From positions 1 to 44,949 of the forward strand of contig NZ_AJZD02000112.1 in the NCBI RefSeq assembly GCF_000272105.2: a stretch of DNA of 44,949 nucleotides. Direction: 5' to 3'. Both the position numbers and the translations under genes were made by a program. Every line of letters starts with the position of its first letter. The stretch's first letter is position 1. This DNA is from Vibrio splendidus 12E03. GTDB lineage: Bacteria > Pseudomonadota > Gammaproteobacteria > Enterobacterales > Vibrionaceae. This document shows, in pieces, positions 25,374 to 33,932 of this stretch. The notes beneath the pieces are model-generated. The model ran no database searches, was not told the DNA's origin, and saw only the letters and a program-made list of their open reading frames with translations.

Positions 25374-26726
25374 CTAGGCCTTGAAACTCTCTTTATCCAA
25401 TTGATGTTTCTTCATTTTTCGATAAAGCGTTTTGCGTGGCAGGTTCAGCTTGCTAGAGACCTCATTGATATTGCCTGCGCTTTCAATAAGCGCCTCAGTC
25501 AGAACATTTCGTTCGTACTGCTCCATCTGCTTTTCAAAGGCGAAATCTTCTCCGGACGCTTCACAAATTGGCGATTGAAGATCGAAGCCATCACCGACGA
25601 TACCCAACACAAATCGATCAGCGACATTACGTAGTTCACGTACGTTACCCGGCCATTCATGCCGACATAGCTGCTGTATCTGCTCGGGGTAAATCGTCGA
25701 TGGGCGCGTCTTATATTTGTGGCTCGCTTGAATCACAAAATGGCGAAACAGCACCTGAATGTCTTCTTTTCGTTGGCGCAGTGCCGGAAGGTTTAAGCTT
25801 GCAATGTTCAAGCGATAGAAGAGATCGGCTCTGAATTCCCCAGACTCACTCAAGCTCACAAGATCAGCTTTACTGGCTGCGACCACGACAATGTCGACAG
25901 GTATCAACTCATTACCACCAACACGCTCAATCATTCGCTCTTGAATCACGCGCAGCAGTTTTATTTGTACCGCAATCGGCATGCTCTCAATTTCATCGAG
26001 AAACAGAGTGCCGCCATTGGCTTGTTCTATTTTGCCAATACGCTTCTTGTTCGCGCTAGTAAACGAACCCGCTTCATGGCCAAACAACTCACTTTCGATA
26101 ATGCTCTCTGTCATGCCACCACAGTTAATCGCGACAAATGGCTTAGTCTTACGACGACTGAATTGATGCAGAGCTTGAGCTATCACCTCTTTGCCCGTTC
26201 CCGTTTCTCCGTTGATGATAGTATCGACACCGGTATGCGCTAAAGCGAGCACTTGCTTACGCATCGTATCCATCGCTTTTGATTGGCCAATAACCACAGA
26301 TTCAATCGGTAAATCCTCTTGCCCATCGCCATCCGAGGTTGACGGGCAACTGTGCTGACACTGGGCAATCGCCAAATCAAGCTTCTCCACCAGCTCACTC
26401 GAATTAAGCGGTTTTTCCAGAAAGTCGAAAGCGCCCAGCTTCATCGCTTCGATCGCCATTGGGATATCGCCATGACCACTCATCAATAAAACGGGCACAT
26501 TCGGGGCACGGTGTTGGATTGAGCTCAACAACGTCAAACCGTCCACTTTCGGCATGCGCACGTCACACAACACAACCGACTGACTGTTCGCTTTAAGCGA
26601 CTTTAGGCCAAGGTTAGGATCAGTAAAGGTGGTGACACTAAACCCTTCTAGCTCTAACATTTCGCTCACGGCTTCGACGACATCTATTTCATCGTCGATA
26701 AGAACTATGTGTTTTTCTAAAATCAT
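25374..26726 (-). CDS. Sigma-54-dependent response regulator, DctD/PgtA-like
   Basis: A 450-residue three-domain regulator. The receiver domain has the phosphoacceptor Asp55 (LCDVRMPKVDG), with DD at 11-12 and Lys105. The AAA+ domain has Walker A GETGTGKE (173-180), Walker B LFLDEI (241-246), and FRADLFYRLN. A Fis-type helix-turn-helix ends the protein (NINEVSSKLNLPRKTLYRKM). The sigma-54-contact loop, usually GAFTGA, reads GSFTSA (220-225), an unusual variant. Its ATG overlaps the stop of the sensor kinase by 4 bp. The likely targets are the two sigma-54 promoters immediately downstream. The chain order and lengths resemble both DctD and PgtA (phosphoglycerate) regulators. Confidence 0.93.
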   Translation of the reverse strand: MILEKHIVLIDDEIDVVEAVSEMLELEGFSVTTFTDPNLGLKSLKANSQSVVLCDVRMPKVDGLTLLSSIQHRAPNVPVLLMSGHGDIPMAIEAMKLGAFDFLEKPLNSSELVEKLDLAIAQCQHSCPSTSDGDGQEDLPIESVVIGQSKAMDTMRKQVLALAHTGVDTIINGETGTGKEVIAQALHQFSRRKTKPFVAINCGGMTESIIESELFGHEAGSFTSANKKRIGKIEQANGGTLFLDEIESMPIAVQIKLLRVIQERMIERVGGNELIPVDIVVVAASKADLVSLSESGEFRADLFYRLNIASLNLPALRQRKEDIQVLFRHFVIQASHKYKTRPSTIYPEQIQQLCRHEWPGNVRELRNVADRFVLGIVGDGFDLQSPICEASGEDFAFEKQMEQYERNVLTEALIESAGNINEVSSKLNLPRKTLYRKMKKHQLDKESFKA

Positions 26727-28687
26727 GAACCTGTGCCTTTTGGTAGAGTGACGATAAAGGTGGTGCCTTGGTGTTCAACCGATTCCACGTGAATCGAGCC
26801 GCCAAAGTCTTTTATTATGTTGTATGCAATAGACAAGCCGAGCCCGAGCCCCTTACCTGTTGTTTTGCTCGAATAAAATGGGTCAAACAAATACGGGATA
26901 TCTTCTTCAGGTATGCCCAGTCCATTGTCCTTAACCAAAATCTGTATGGTGTTCGAAAGCTCTTGCGTAGCAATACTAAGTTGAGGCTGCTGTTTATGCT
27001 CAATGGCATCCAGAGCATTGCTGATGAGGTTCACCAGCACTTGTTCCAAGCGTATGCTGTTGGCTCGAACCATCTGGTAGCTTTGGGGCGAATACTGAAT
27101 CGATACTGAGCTTTGTCTGGTTTCAAACAGATCAATCGCATCACCAATCACCTTCTCTAGTTCCACGTTATCAATCTTGCCATCGCTCTTACGTGAGAAG
27201 GCTTTTAAGTGACGAGTAATCGCAGCCACCTTTTCTAGCAGGACTTCGATCTTTTTAAGATTCTCTTGTGCTCTGTCTGGTCTATTTTTACCGAGCCAAA
27301 GCTGAGCACTTCGAACGTGGCTATTCACAGCCGTCAGAGGTTGATTGATCTCGTGAGTGATCCCAACACTGAGTTGCCCCAATGCAGCCAGTTTTCCGGC
27401 TTGGATTAACTCATCTTGAGTCACTCGCAGCTTGGCTTCGGCTAGGGTTCGCTCTTCCACTTCGGCTTCTAATTTTCGGTTGGTTTGCTTAACGATTTTG
27501 GCCGTGGTTTGGAATACCTTTAGGTACTTGGCCATTTGCGTCACTTCGTCTTTGCCACGAATGGACACTTCGGTATCTAAATGGCCGGTAGAAATCGCAA
27601 ACATGTTGTCTTTAAGCTGTAAAAGTCTTTCCAAAATGCTCTTACGCACGTAGAACCATGAAATAGCAGCGGCAGCCAACACGCTAAATAGAGAAAGGAA
27701 GAGAGAAAGACGCTGGTTAGATTGCAAAGATTGCTGCGCCTGCTGAATCGATTGGTCAATATTGCTATTCACCTTGCTGGTGTTGCTTTCGATCTGCACG
27801 GTTAATTGGTTCAAATGCTCGCGGCTGTTTTGCAGGAAGTATTGCTCTTGATAAAGATGATCGAGCGCTTTGTTTTTCATTCCATACAAGCTGCTATCGC
27901 TTGAGGCAAGGTTATAAATCACCGTGAGTTGATGATCTAATTGAGGAAAATCACTTCTTAAATCACCACTGACCCAGAGCTTCCACCACTCTTCCCCTAC
28001 CTGCTCTAATCGCAAACTGGTGTAATCCAGTTCATTAAAACTGGAGTCGTTATACAGCTTTTCGACCAAGCCTAATTGGTAATAAAGCAGAGACTTGAGC
28101 TGTGTGTACTGGATTTGATCTTTGGCAGACTCTGGCAAGTTATCGAGTGAGTCACTGGCTTGCTGCAATAGAGGGTAAAAACCTTCGAGCAAATTACGAA
28201 GCTCTTGGTTGAGCTGTTCTGACTCAATTTCACTTTGATACAACAAGCTAAGGCTGTTATTAACTTGAGCGATAAGATCTTTAAAATAGGAGTGATAGTC
28301 CGGGAACTGAACCATAACGCTATTCATCACGGAAATAGCGTCTTCGATTTTTAGCATCGCCTGTTTGCGCTCTAAATTCGATTCAGCGTCACTGAGCTGA
28401 GAAGATGTTGTGATAATCACTCGCACCATATCATTAAGGCGTGCAGCATTATCTAAGGCCGGGATTTCACTCTCCTTTAGCTCAACAAGACGTTGGTTTA
28501 AATCATCGAAAGTAAAGCTGGAGACAACCGAGAGGAAGATAGTAGTCATCGATAGCATGGCTAACGCAAGTACCAAGCGCAGCTCAATACCTTTCCAACC
28601 AAACCACTTACGACGTGGGATTTTGATCGAGAACGGGCGCTCGAAACTATCCTTATTTTCTACAACCTCGGAGACATGACTACTCAC
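26723..28687 (-). CDS. Sensor histidine kinase, DctB/PgtB-like
   Basis: A ~654-residue membrane sensor. Two membrane helices (about residues 38-57 and 328-347) bracket a ~270-residue, mostly helical periplasmic region, unlike the PAS-like sensor of DctB and more like TorS or PgtB. A HAMP domain follows, then a coiled coil, the H-box GITHEINQPL (His near 445), N-box NLISNALDA, G1 DNGLGIP and G2 GKGLGLGLSI. Only GTG or TTG codons are available early; the GTG at 28687 has AAGG 8 nt upstream and is preferred over the one at 28696. It is paired by overlap with the response regulator, and presumably senses a ligand imported or produced by the neighbouring genes. Confidence 0.9.
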   Translation of the reverse strand: MSSHVSEVVENKDSFERPFSIKIPRRKWFGWKGIELRLVLALAMLSMTTIFLSVVSSFTFDDLNQRLVELKESEIPALDNAARLNDMVRVIITTSSQLSDAESNLERKQAMLKIEDAISVMNSVMVQFPDYHSYFKDLIAQVNNSLSLLYQSEIESEQLNQELRNLLEGFYPLLQQASDSLDNLPESAKDQIQYTQLKSLLYYQLGLVEKLYNDSSFNELDYTSLRLEQVGEEWWKLWVSGDLRSDFPQLDHQLTVIYNLASSDSSLYGMKNKALDHLYQEQYFLQNSREHLNQLTVQIESNTSKVNSNIDQSIQQAQQSLQSNQRLSLFLSLFSVLAAAAISWFYVRKSILERLLQLKDNMFAISTGHLDTEVSIRGKDEVTQMAKYLKVFQTTAKIVKQTNRKLEAEVEERTLAEAKLRVTQDELIQAGKLAALGQLSVGITHEINQPLTAVNSHVRSAQLWLGKNRPDRAQENLKKIEVLLEKVAAITRHLKAFSRKSDGKIDNVELEKVIGDAIDLFETRQSSVSIQYSPQSYQMVRANSIRLEQVLVNLISNALDAIEHKQQPQLSIATQELSNTIQILVKDNGLGIPEEDIPYLFDPFYSSKTTGKGLGLGLSIAYNIIKDFGGSIHVESVEHQGTTFIVTLPKGTGS

Positions 28688-29002
28688 TCGCCCCACCTTC
28701 TTCTCATCAAATAATCAACAGGAACTGTCAATGATTCAATTAGTTAGGGTGTGAGCCTTACTTAGGTTTGCATCGAATAGCTTTAGTGAAACTATTAAAT
28801 GAAGAGTAATCATTAACATTTAACATAAGATATCATAACAATTGTTTTATAAAACTTGAGCTGTCTGTTTTGCGATGATAGAAAGTGACCGCACCGACAG
28901 AAACGTGATTACTTTATCAATAAACCCGTAAATTATATGAATAGCACGCTCAATCAAGCAGCAAAAACCTTTGATTATTTAATAAGTTAAGGACTAGAGC
29001 TC
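28688..29002. other. Intergenic region upstream of the sensor kinase gene
   Basis: No coding frame is seen. It should hold the promoter of the kinase-regulator operon. I found neither a sigma-54 promoter nor a copy of the enhancer-like dyad, so autoregulation is not indicated. Confidence 0.45.
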
Positions 29003-29036
29003 TAAAAAATCGCACAAGCTTTCACTCGTGCGATTT
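29003..29036 (-). terminator. Rho-independent terminator of dgcA-like gene
   Basis: AAATCGCAC pairs with GTGCGATTT; on the minus strand a T-run follows. It lies just past the dgcA stop. Confidence 0.92.
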
Positions 29037-29078
29037 CATTTATGCCATGTCCATCGACTAACCCGAGGCTCAACGAAC

Positions 29079-30065
29079 TTAGAGAATAATCATCCCATCG
29101 CGATAAGTCAGAGCAGGAGAAACGTCTTGGCCAAGTAAGACTGGGCCATCAAGGTCGACGATTTCAGATTGAACGGCGATAGGCAGAGCTGCACGCATCG
29201 CCAAAGAAGTACCAAGCATACAACCAGACATCAGAGTAAAACCGAGCCTTTGTGCTTCTTCTGCAAGTATCAATGCTTCAGTCAAACCGCCCGTTTTATC
29301 GAGTTTGATGTTGACCATTTCATACTTGCCCAACAGCGATGAGAGCTGTGAAGTAGTATGACAACTTTCATCAGCACACAATGGTATCGGGTGCTTGATG
29401 TGCGCCAGTGAGGCATCGTGCTGTTGGGGTAACGGCTGCTCGATCATCGCAATATCAAATTCTGTCAGTTGATTGAACAACTCTTCGAGATTCAGTCCTG
29501 TCCATGCTTCATTGGCATCCAATACAATTTGAACATCTGCCGCGGCTTCTCGTACCGCGCACACACGCTCTACTACTTGTTCACCATCAAGCTTCACTTT
29601 CAGAAGTTTCGCACCATTCGCGACATAGTCTCGAGCCTGAGTCGCCATCGCTTCTGGTGTGCCAATCGAGACGGTCATTGCAGTCACGATTTGAGCAGGC
29701 AACTCAAACAAGCTATTAGGAAAGGTCTGGTCGTTCTGCTGAGCTTCAAGCTCCCAAAGCGCACAATCAACCGCATTTCGCGCTGCCCCTCCGGTCAATA
29801 AAGACTGAAGGTGATCTCTCAGCTCTGCCGGATCGGTAACGCCTCGTTCAAACATGGCTTCAAGTGCGCTAGACGCTTGTTGGATTTGCGCTAACACAGA
29901 CTCCGATGACTCGCCGTATCGTGGGTAAGGCGTGCATTCGCCCTGAGCTCTTTTGCCATCATGTTCAATGTAAACACGAACAACGTGACACTCAGTTCGA
30001 CTGCCACGAGAGATGCGAAAAGGCGTTTGCATCGCGATAGTTATGGGTTCAGCTGTAATCTTCAT
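29079..30065 (-). CDS. dgcA: Enolase-superfamily epimerase/racemase, DgcA-like
   Basis: A 328-residue muconate-lactonizing-type enolase-superfamily enzyme with the L-Ala-D/L-Glu epimerase fold. The catalytic frame is complete: K156-V-K158, metal ligands D183 (VLDANEAW), E209 (MIEQPLP) and D232 (CADES), and a lysine in NIKLDKTGG. Family names are dipeptide epimerase (YcjG) and, in a D-glutamate pathway described in marine bacteria, DgcA, an N-acetyl-glutamate racemase. The adjacent dgcN-like gene makes DgcA the better guess. The function is inferred from neighbourhood, and dipeptide epimerase remains possible. Confidence 0.85.
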   Translation of the reverse strand: MKITAEPITIAMQTPFRISRGSRTECHVVRVYIEHDGKRAQGECTPYPRYGESSESVLAQIQQASSALEAMFERGVTDPAELRDHLQSLLTGGAARNAVDCALWELEAQQNDQTFPNSLFELPAQIVTAMTVSIGTPEAMATQARDYVANGAKLLKVKLDGEQVVERVCAVREAAADVQIVLDANEAWTGLNLEELFNQLTEFDIAMIEQPLPQQHDASLAHIKHPIPLCADESCHTTSQLSSLLGKYEMVNIKLDKTGGLTEALILAEEAQRLGFTLMSGCMLGTSLAMRAALPIAVQSEIVDLDGPVLLGQDVSPALTYRDGMIIL

Positions 30066-30122
30066 AATTTCACTCGGTTGATGTTCGCTTTAACAAATGG
30101 AAACGTAGAAATGATGAAGTCG

Positions 30123-31130
30123 TTAAAGTGAATGTCGCAAATGATCAGTAATGTGTTGTACACCAAAACGAACCGGGTCCGTCACTGGTACTTGATAAAG
30201 TGTTGTCCATTCTTGGCACAATGTCTCAGCCTCTTCAATGCTAATCGCCGATGTGTTTAAACAGATACCGACCAGTTTCACGTCCGGATTCGTCAATCGC
30301 GCGGCTTGCAAGTTCGCTTCAATCGTCTGTTCTATGCTTGGTAATTGCGCATGAGGAAGGTTGCGAATATGTGGTCGCCCTACTTCGTGACACAACACCA
30401 AAGCGTCGGCTTGCGCGCCATGCAATAACCCCAAACTCACGCCTGCAAAAGACGGATTGAACAACGAACCTTGGCCTTCAATGATGTCCCAATCATGGTC
30501 GGTAAATTCGGGGCTAATCGCTTCAACCGCGCCGGAAATAAAATCCGCAACCACAGCATCAATCGAAATTCCGCTGCCTTCAATCAAAATACCGGTCTGC
30601 CCTGTCGCTTTAAACTGAGCAGATGTCCCCGCAAGTTTAAGCGATTTTTCAATCGCTAATGCCGAGAACATTTTGCCTACTGAGCAATCTGTTCCGACAG
30701 TAAGCAGGCGCTTACCTTGACGAGGCTTTCCGTTACCAACATTAAGAACACCATCAAAATGGCGTACATCATGAAGCTTAGTCAATCCTTGTTGCTGCAT
30801 GTCAGCAAGCGGTGAAAATTCACTCAATCGTTGGTGCATGCCAGATGCAATCTCAAATCCCATTTCTGCAGCGGCCATAATGGTTGACTGCCAAGAATGA
30901 GGAATAACACCACCCGGATTTGCGGTACCAATCACTAGCGTCTTCGCACCCTGCGCTTGTGCCTCTTGCAAGGTCATGTCCGTTAAGCCAAGTGAAACCG
31001 TATCGCCTGTTAAGCGCAGTTGGCCGAGGCAGATTTCTGGGCGCCATTGGTGAATGCCACGAGCTGTTTTTGCGGCGAGTGGGTCAGTAACATCCCCAAG
31101 AAAAAGAAGGTAAGGTTGAGCGATAGACAT
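30123..31130 (-). CDS. dgcN: DUF1611 protein, DgcN-like D-glutamate N-acetyltransferase
   Basis: A 335-residue DUF1611 family protein with a C-terminal P-loop-type region, GTDCSVGKMFSALAIEKSL, followed by KATGQTGILIEGSGISIDAVV and IEGQGSLFNPSF. The N-terminal part has LVIGTANPGGVIPHSW. In the D-glutamate pathway reported for marine bacteria, DgcN acetylates D-glutamate before its racemisation by DgcA; the adjacency here supports the same assignment. The AGGAATACTC site precedes the ATG. The whole family was annotated as hypothetical before that work. Confidence 0.85.
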   Translation of the reverse strand: MSIAQPYLLFLGDVTDPLAAKTARGIHQWRPEICLGQLRLTGDTVSLGLTDMTLQEAQAQGAKTLVIGTANPGGVIPHSWQSTIMAAAEMGFEIASGMHQRLSEFSPLADMQQQGLTKLHDVRHFDGVLNVGNGKPRQGKRLLTVGTDCSVGKMFSALAIEKSLKLAGTSAQFKATGQTGILIEGSGISIDAVVADFISGAVEAISPEFTDHDWDIIEGQGSLFNPSFAGVSLGLLHGAQADALVLCHEVGRPHIRNLPHAQLPSIEQTIEANLQAARLTNPDVKLVGICLNTSAISIEEAETLCQEWTTLYQVPVTDPVRFGVQHITDHLRHSL

Positions 31131-31212
31131 GAGTATTCCTAATTAATCAATCCTTGTATGGGTTTACTTTAATTAAGAACTTGGAAGCTGCCGAATACCT
31201 ATTTATGGCGAG

Positions 31213-31233
31213 CCTATAACATTAAGTTATAGG
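31213..31233. promoter_or_regulatory. LTTR-box-like dyad at the end of dgcR, before dgcN
   Basis: CCTATAAC-ATTAA-GTTATAGG is a perfect 8-bp inverted repeat with a T-N11-A core. It overlaps the dgcR stop codon and lies about 80 nt before the dgcN start, so it may be a DgcR binding site; a weak mRNA hairpin is the alternative. Confidence 0.5.
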
Positions 31234-32112
31234 GTGAGTATGGCTCTTCAATGAAGCTATAAATTGCTTAACGGAAATAGACTGAGGGGTGTGCTCTGCA
31301 CAAAGCGTCGATACCGAGAATTGGATGTCTGGTTGAAGTGGCAACACACAAACCGAGTCGTCATGTTGATACTGCTCTGCCGTCCACGGGTCAACAATCG
31401 CAAATCCTGCTTGGTGCTTCACCAATTCCGCCGCCGCGCTATACCCACGTACCGATATCGGATGGTGATAATGCTCATCTCGCGCAATAAGGCTTTGATG
31501 TAACAGGAGGCCTAATGGATCGCGGCTATCGAGCCCGATGATTGGCAACGGATAATTGATCAGATCATCGAGGGTTAATTCTAAGGGTAAATGATCAACC
31601 GTATTGGATGGAACCAGAACCTTGAGTGATTCAGTTAAGAGCGTTTCACTTAATACAGCCGGCGGCGCTTCATCGCCAAACGCGATAGCGATATCTAACT
31701 CATGCTTTAACAACCCTGCACACAGTTCATCGCGGTTGGCAGTCAGTAACTCAAAAGAGAGCTCTTGTACGCGAGACATTTGGGCTATCACCGGAGTCAG
31801 CAATTTAGTCGCCAGTATCGGCGGCGCACCAATGCGCAAGTGTTGATGCCCTTGCTTCACTTTATTGGTCAAAGAACGGAACTGCCCCAATTGCTGATAG
31901 ACCTTTTCCGCTTCTGGCAGCAAGGTTTTCGCTTCAACTGTTGGTACTAAGCGCCCTTTAACACGCTCGAATAAACCGAAGCCAAGCTGTTGCTCGGTGT
32001 GCGCCAGAATACGGGTCACATTGGGTTGTGACACATGCAGATTACGCGCCGCTCCGGATACGGTACCGGTCTGCATAATGGCGTAGAAGACTTCCAACTG
32101 TCTTAGGTTCAA
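31222..32112 (-). CDS. dgcR: LysR family regulator, DgcR-like
   Basis: A 296-residue LysR regulator with the helix-turn-helix at VSGAARNLHVSQPNVTRILA. It starts MNLRQLEVFYAIMQTG from a TTG at 32112; AAAGGA lies 7 nt before it and an in-frame stop just upstream excludes an earlier start. It is the first gene of a dgcR-dgcN-dgcA row on the minus strand, matching the DgcR assignment, though its LysR identity in the published pathway is from memory. An 8-bp repeat array sits 23-62 bp upstream of the start and may affect its own transcription. Confidence 0.88.
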   Translation of the reverse strand: MNLRQLEVFYAIMQTGTVSGAARNLHVSQPNVTRILAHTEQQLGFGLFERVKGRLVPTVEAKTLLPEAEKVYQQLGQFRSLTNKVKQGHQHLRIGAPPILATKLLTPVIAQMSRVQELSFELLTANRDELCAGLLKHELDIAIAFGDEAPPAVLSETLLTESLKVLVPSNTVDHLPLELTLDDLINYPLPIIGLDSRDPLGLLLHQSLIARDEHYHHPISVRGYSAAAELVKHQAGFAIVDPWTAEQYQHDDSVCVLPLQPDIQFSVSTLCAEHTPQSISVKQFIASLKSHTHPIT

Positions 32113-32134
32113 ATCAATGTCCTTTTGGGTTCAC

Positions 32135-32174
32135 TTAACTATTTAACTATTTAACTATTTAACTATTTAACTAC
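32135..32174. repeat. Tandem octanucleotide repeat (TTAACTAT)n
   Basis: Four perfect copies of TTAACTAT (32135, 32143, 32151, 32159) and a fifth with one mismatch (TTAACTAC, 32167). A degenerate continuation follows to about 32205. It lies 23-62 bp before the dgcR start, so copy number changes could move its promoter or leader. Confidence 0.9.
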
Positions 32175-32220
32175 TTAATCACTTATCTAATCAGCTATCT
32201 AATCCGTTACCTGAGCGAGT

Positions 32221-33057
32221 TTATTTTAATAACGCTTCTATCTTAGGTTGTAGAACCTCAGCCCAAACTTGATAAGCCTTAGCATTCAAATGCAAGTCAT
32301 CACAACTGTATTCATTGGATAGTAATTGATTCGGTGCTAGCACACGGTTTACATCCAAAAACTCGATATCATGTTGTTCGCAATAAGCCTGTAGTCTTTT
32401 ATTGAGTTCTGAAACTTGAGGATTCAACCCTTGCAGTTTATTGCCTACGTGCAGCGTTGATTGAACAAGAATAGTAATACCTTGAGCTCTCCATGTTGTA
32501 AGCATCTCAATATAGTTCTGATAGATATGGTCAACGCTGTAACCTTGTGCAAGATCGTTAATTCCCGCCATAAAACACACCAGCTTTGGCTTCACGTTCA
32601 ACGTGGTATCAATACGGCGCAACATACCCGTTGTGGTATCGCCCGCAAGGCCACGGTTGACCATTGAGACATCACGGAAAATATCAGCCCACGGAGCCCA
32701 CTCAGTGATCGAATCACCAAACATCACTAGGTCTGCATTTGGAGAAAAATGACGGTGATTGTCTGATGTCATGATGTAACGGCTCATGCTGTGGCCTCGT
32801 TGTTGAATCTCAGACTGAAGAGCGACCGCTTTGAGGATCTCGCTATCTGGCGTGGCGCTATCAAATTGAGCCAGCAATCCTTCGATATGAGGCTTAAAAG
32901 GGCTAAGACGAGTATTCAGTTGATGATGTTCTTTAAGGGAAGATAACCTCTCTAGTAATGCATACAGAGAGCGGTTTTGACCAACTTCTTGGAATAACTG
33001 ATAGAGATCGAGGACAGGGTGTTGTTGTAGCGCGGCAAGTAATTGCTTGTCTTCCAT
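32221..33057 (-). CDS. SGNH/GDSL family hydrolase
   Basis: A 278-residue SGNH hydrolase. Block I is FGDSITEW (Ser ~116), the block II glycine is in VNRGLAGDTT, block III is AGINDLAQG, and the final acid/base pair is in CDDLHLN. About 100 residues precede block I, more than usual, and are not recognised; no signal peptide is visible, so it may be cytoplasmic. Members cleave acyl or acetyl esters; the substrate is not inferred. The start ATG lacks a strong ribosome-binding site. It precedes dgcR by 108 bp on the same strand and might be read into it. Confidence 0.9.
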   Translation of the reverse strand: MEDKQLLAALQQHPVLDLYQLFQEVGQNRSLYALLERLSSLKEHHQLNTRLSPFKPHIEGLLAQFDSATPDSEILKAVALQSEIQQRGHSMSRYIMTSDNHRHFSPNADLVMFGDSITEWAPWADIFRDVSMVNRGLAGDTTTGMLRRIDTTLNVKPKLVCFMAGINDLAQGYSVDHIYQNYIEMLTTWRAQGITILVQSTLHVGNKLQGLNPQVSELNKRLQAYCEQHDIEFLDVNRVLAPNQLLSNEYSCDDLHLNAKAYQVWAEVLQPKIEALLK

Positions 33058-33144
33058 GGTGTTATCTAACCCTTCAGTTATCTAGTAATGAACTCAAGAT
33101 AATATCCGATTGCGTACGGGATAGATAACACTAGAAGCAGAGAT

Positions 33145-33657
33145 TTACTTTTCTTTGATTAGCAGATGATTACGGTTATCACGGCTTTTCTTAATCAGCT
33201 CGTTGCTCTCATCCATTTCATCAGATTTTGCAAGGCGATCGTAAAGCAGCACATTCACTGTTGCCGCCAAATTCATGCAACCTACCGTTGGAACGTACAC
33301 AACGTGATCCGCTCTATCCGCAACATCTTGAGAAATCGAACCATCTTCAGGGCCAAAGATATAGATAGCGTTCTCTGGGTGTTTAAAACGTGGCAGTGGT
33401 GTTGCACCTTCAGCGAGTTCTACACAAACAATTTCCGTTTCTGAATCAAGGTTATCCAAAAACGACTCGACACCCGTTAGTGGGATAGTACGCGCAGCGC
33501 TCTTGGTATCGGTGTGAAATTTTGCGGCTTTTTCGTAGCGTTGCCCTGTGTATTTAACTTCGTCGACTTGGTAGCAACCAGCCGCACGCATAACAGCACC
33601 AACGTTTGTCGGGCTCTTTGGGTTAGTTAAACCAATAGTCACATGGCTTTTGTTCAT
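33145..33657 (-). CDS. SpoU (TrmH) family RNA methyltransferase
   Basis: A 170-residue SPOUT methyltransferase with the three SpoU motifs: motif 1 SPTNVGAVMRAAG, motif 2 IYIFGPEDGSIS and motif 3 GCMNLAATVNVLLYDR, which form the deep trefoil knot that binds S-adenosylmethionine. The minimal size with no N-terminal RNA-binding domain fits TrmL or TrmH-like enzymes acting on tRNA or rRNA ribose. The exact target nucleotide is unknown. It is preceded by a purine-rich GAGAAAGATTC and is probably transcribed alone. Confidence 0.92.
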   Translation of the reverse strand: MNKSHVTIGLTNPKSPTNVGAVMRAAGCYQVDEVKYTGQRYEKAAKFHTDTKSAARTIPLTGVESFLDNLDSETEIVCVELAEGATPLPRFKHPENAIYIFGPEDGSISQDVADRADHVVYVPTVGCMNLAATVNVLLYDRLAKSDEMDESNELIKKSRDNRNHLLIKEK

Positions 33658-33932
33658 GAATCTTTCTCACTTAACGAATAGACATAGCAGGGTGCTACAA
33701 AGCGTCGCATTCTAACAAAGCAGCGTCGAATTCAAAAGCATCGATACAAACTCACTTTTTCGTGCTTAAGCCTCTAGTTGCAAGGCTTCTCACCAAAAAA
33801 ATCTAACCGCCATCATATTTATAAAACAAAAACACTCTAGGGTAACAATTAAACAACAAGCCCATTTACATTTTGAAACCACATTAATAATGTGTTGAAA
33901 ATTGCATGAGACAATCACACAGGAAGCGTGAC

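Noticed and set aside
32135..32205. CRISPR-like array at the octanucleotide repeat
   Set aside because: The units are 8 bp and directly adjoining, with no spacers.
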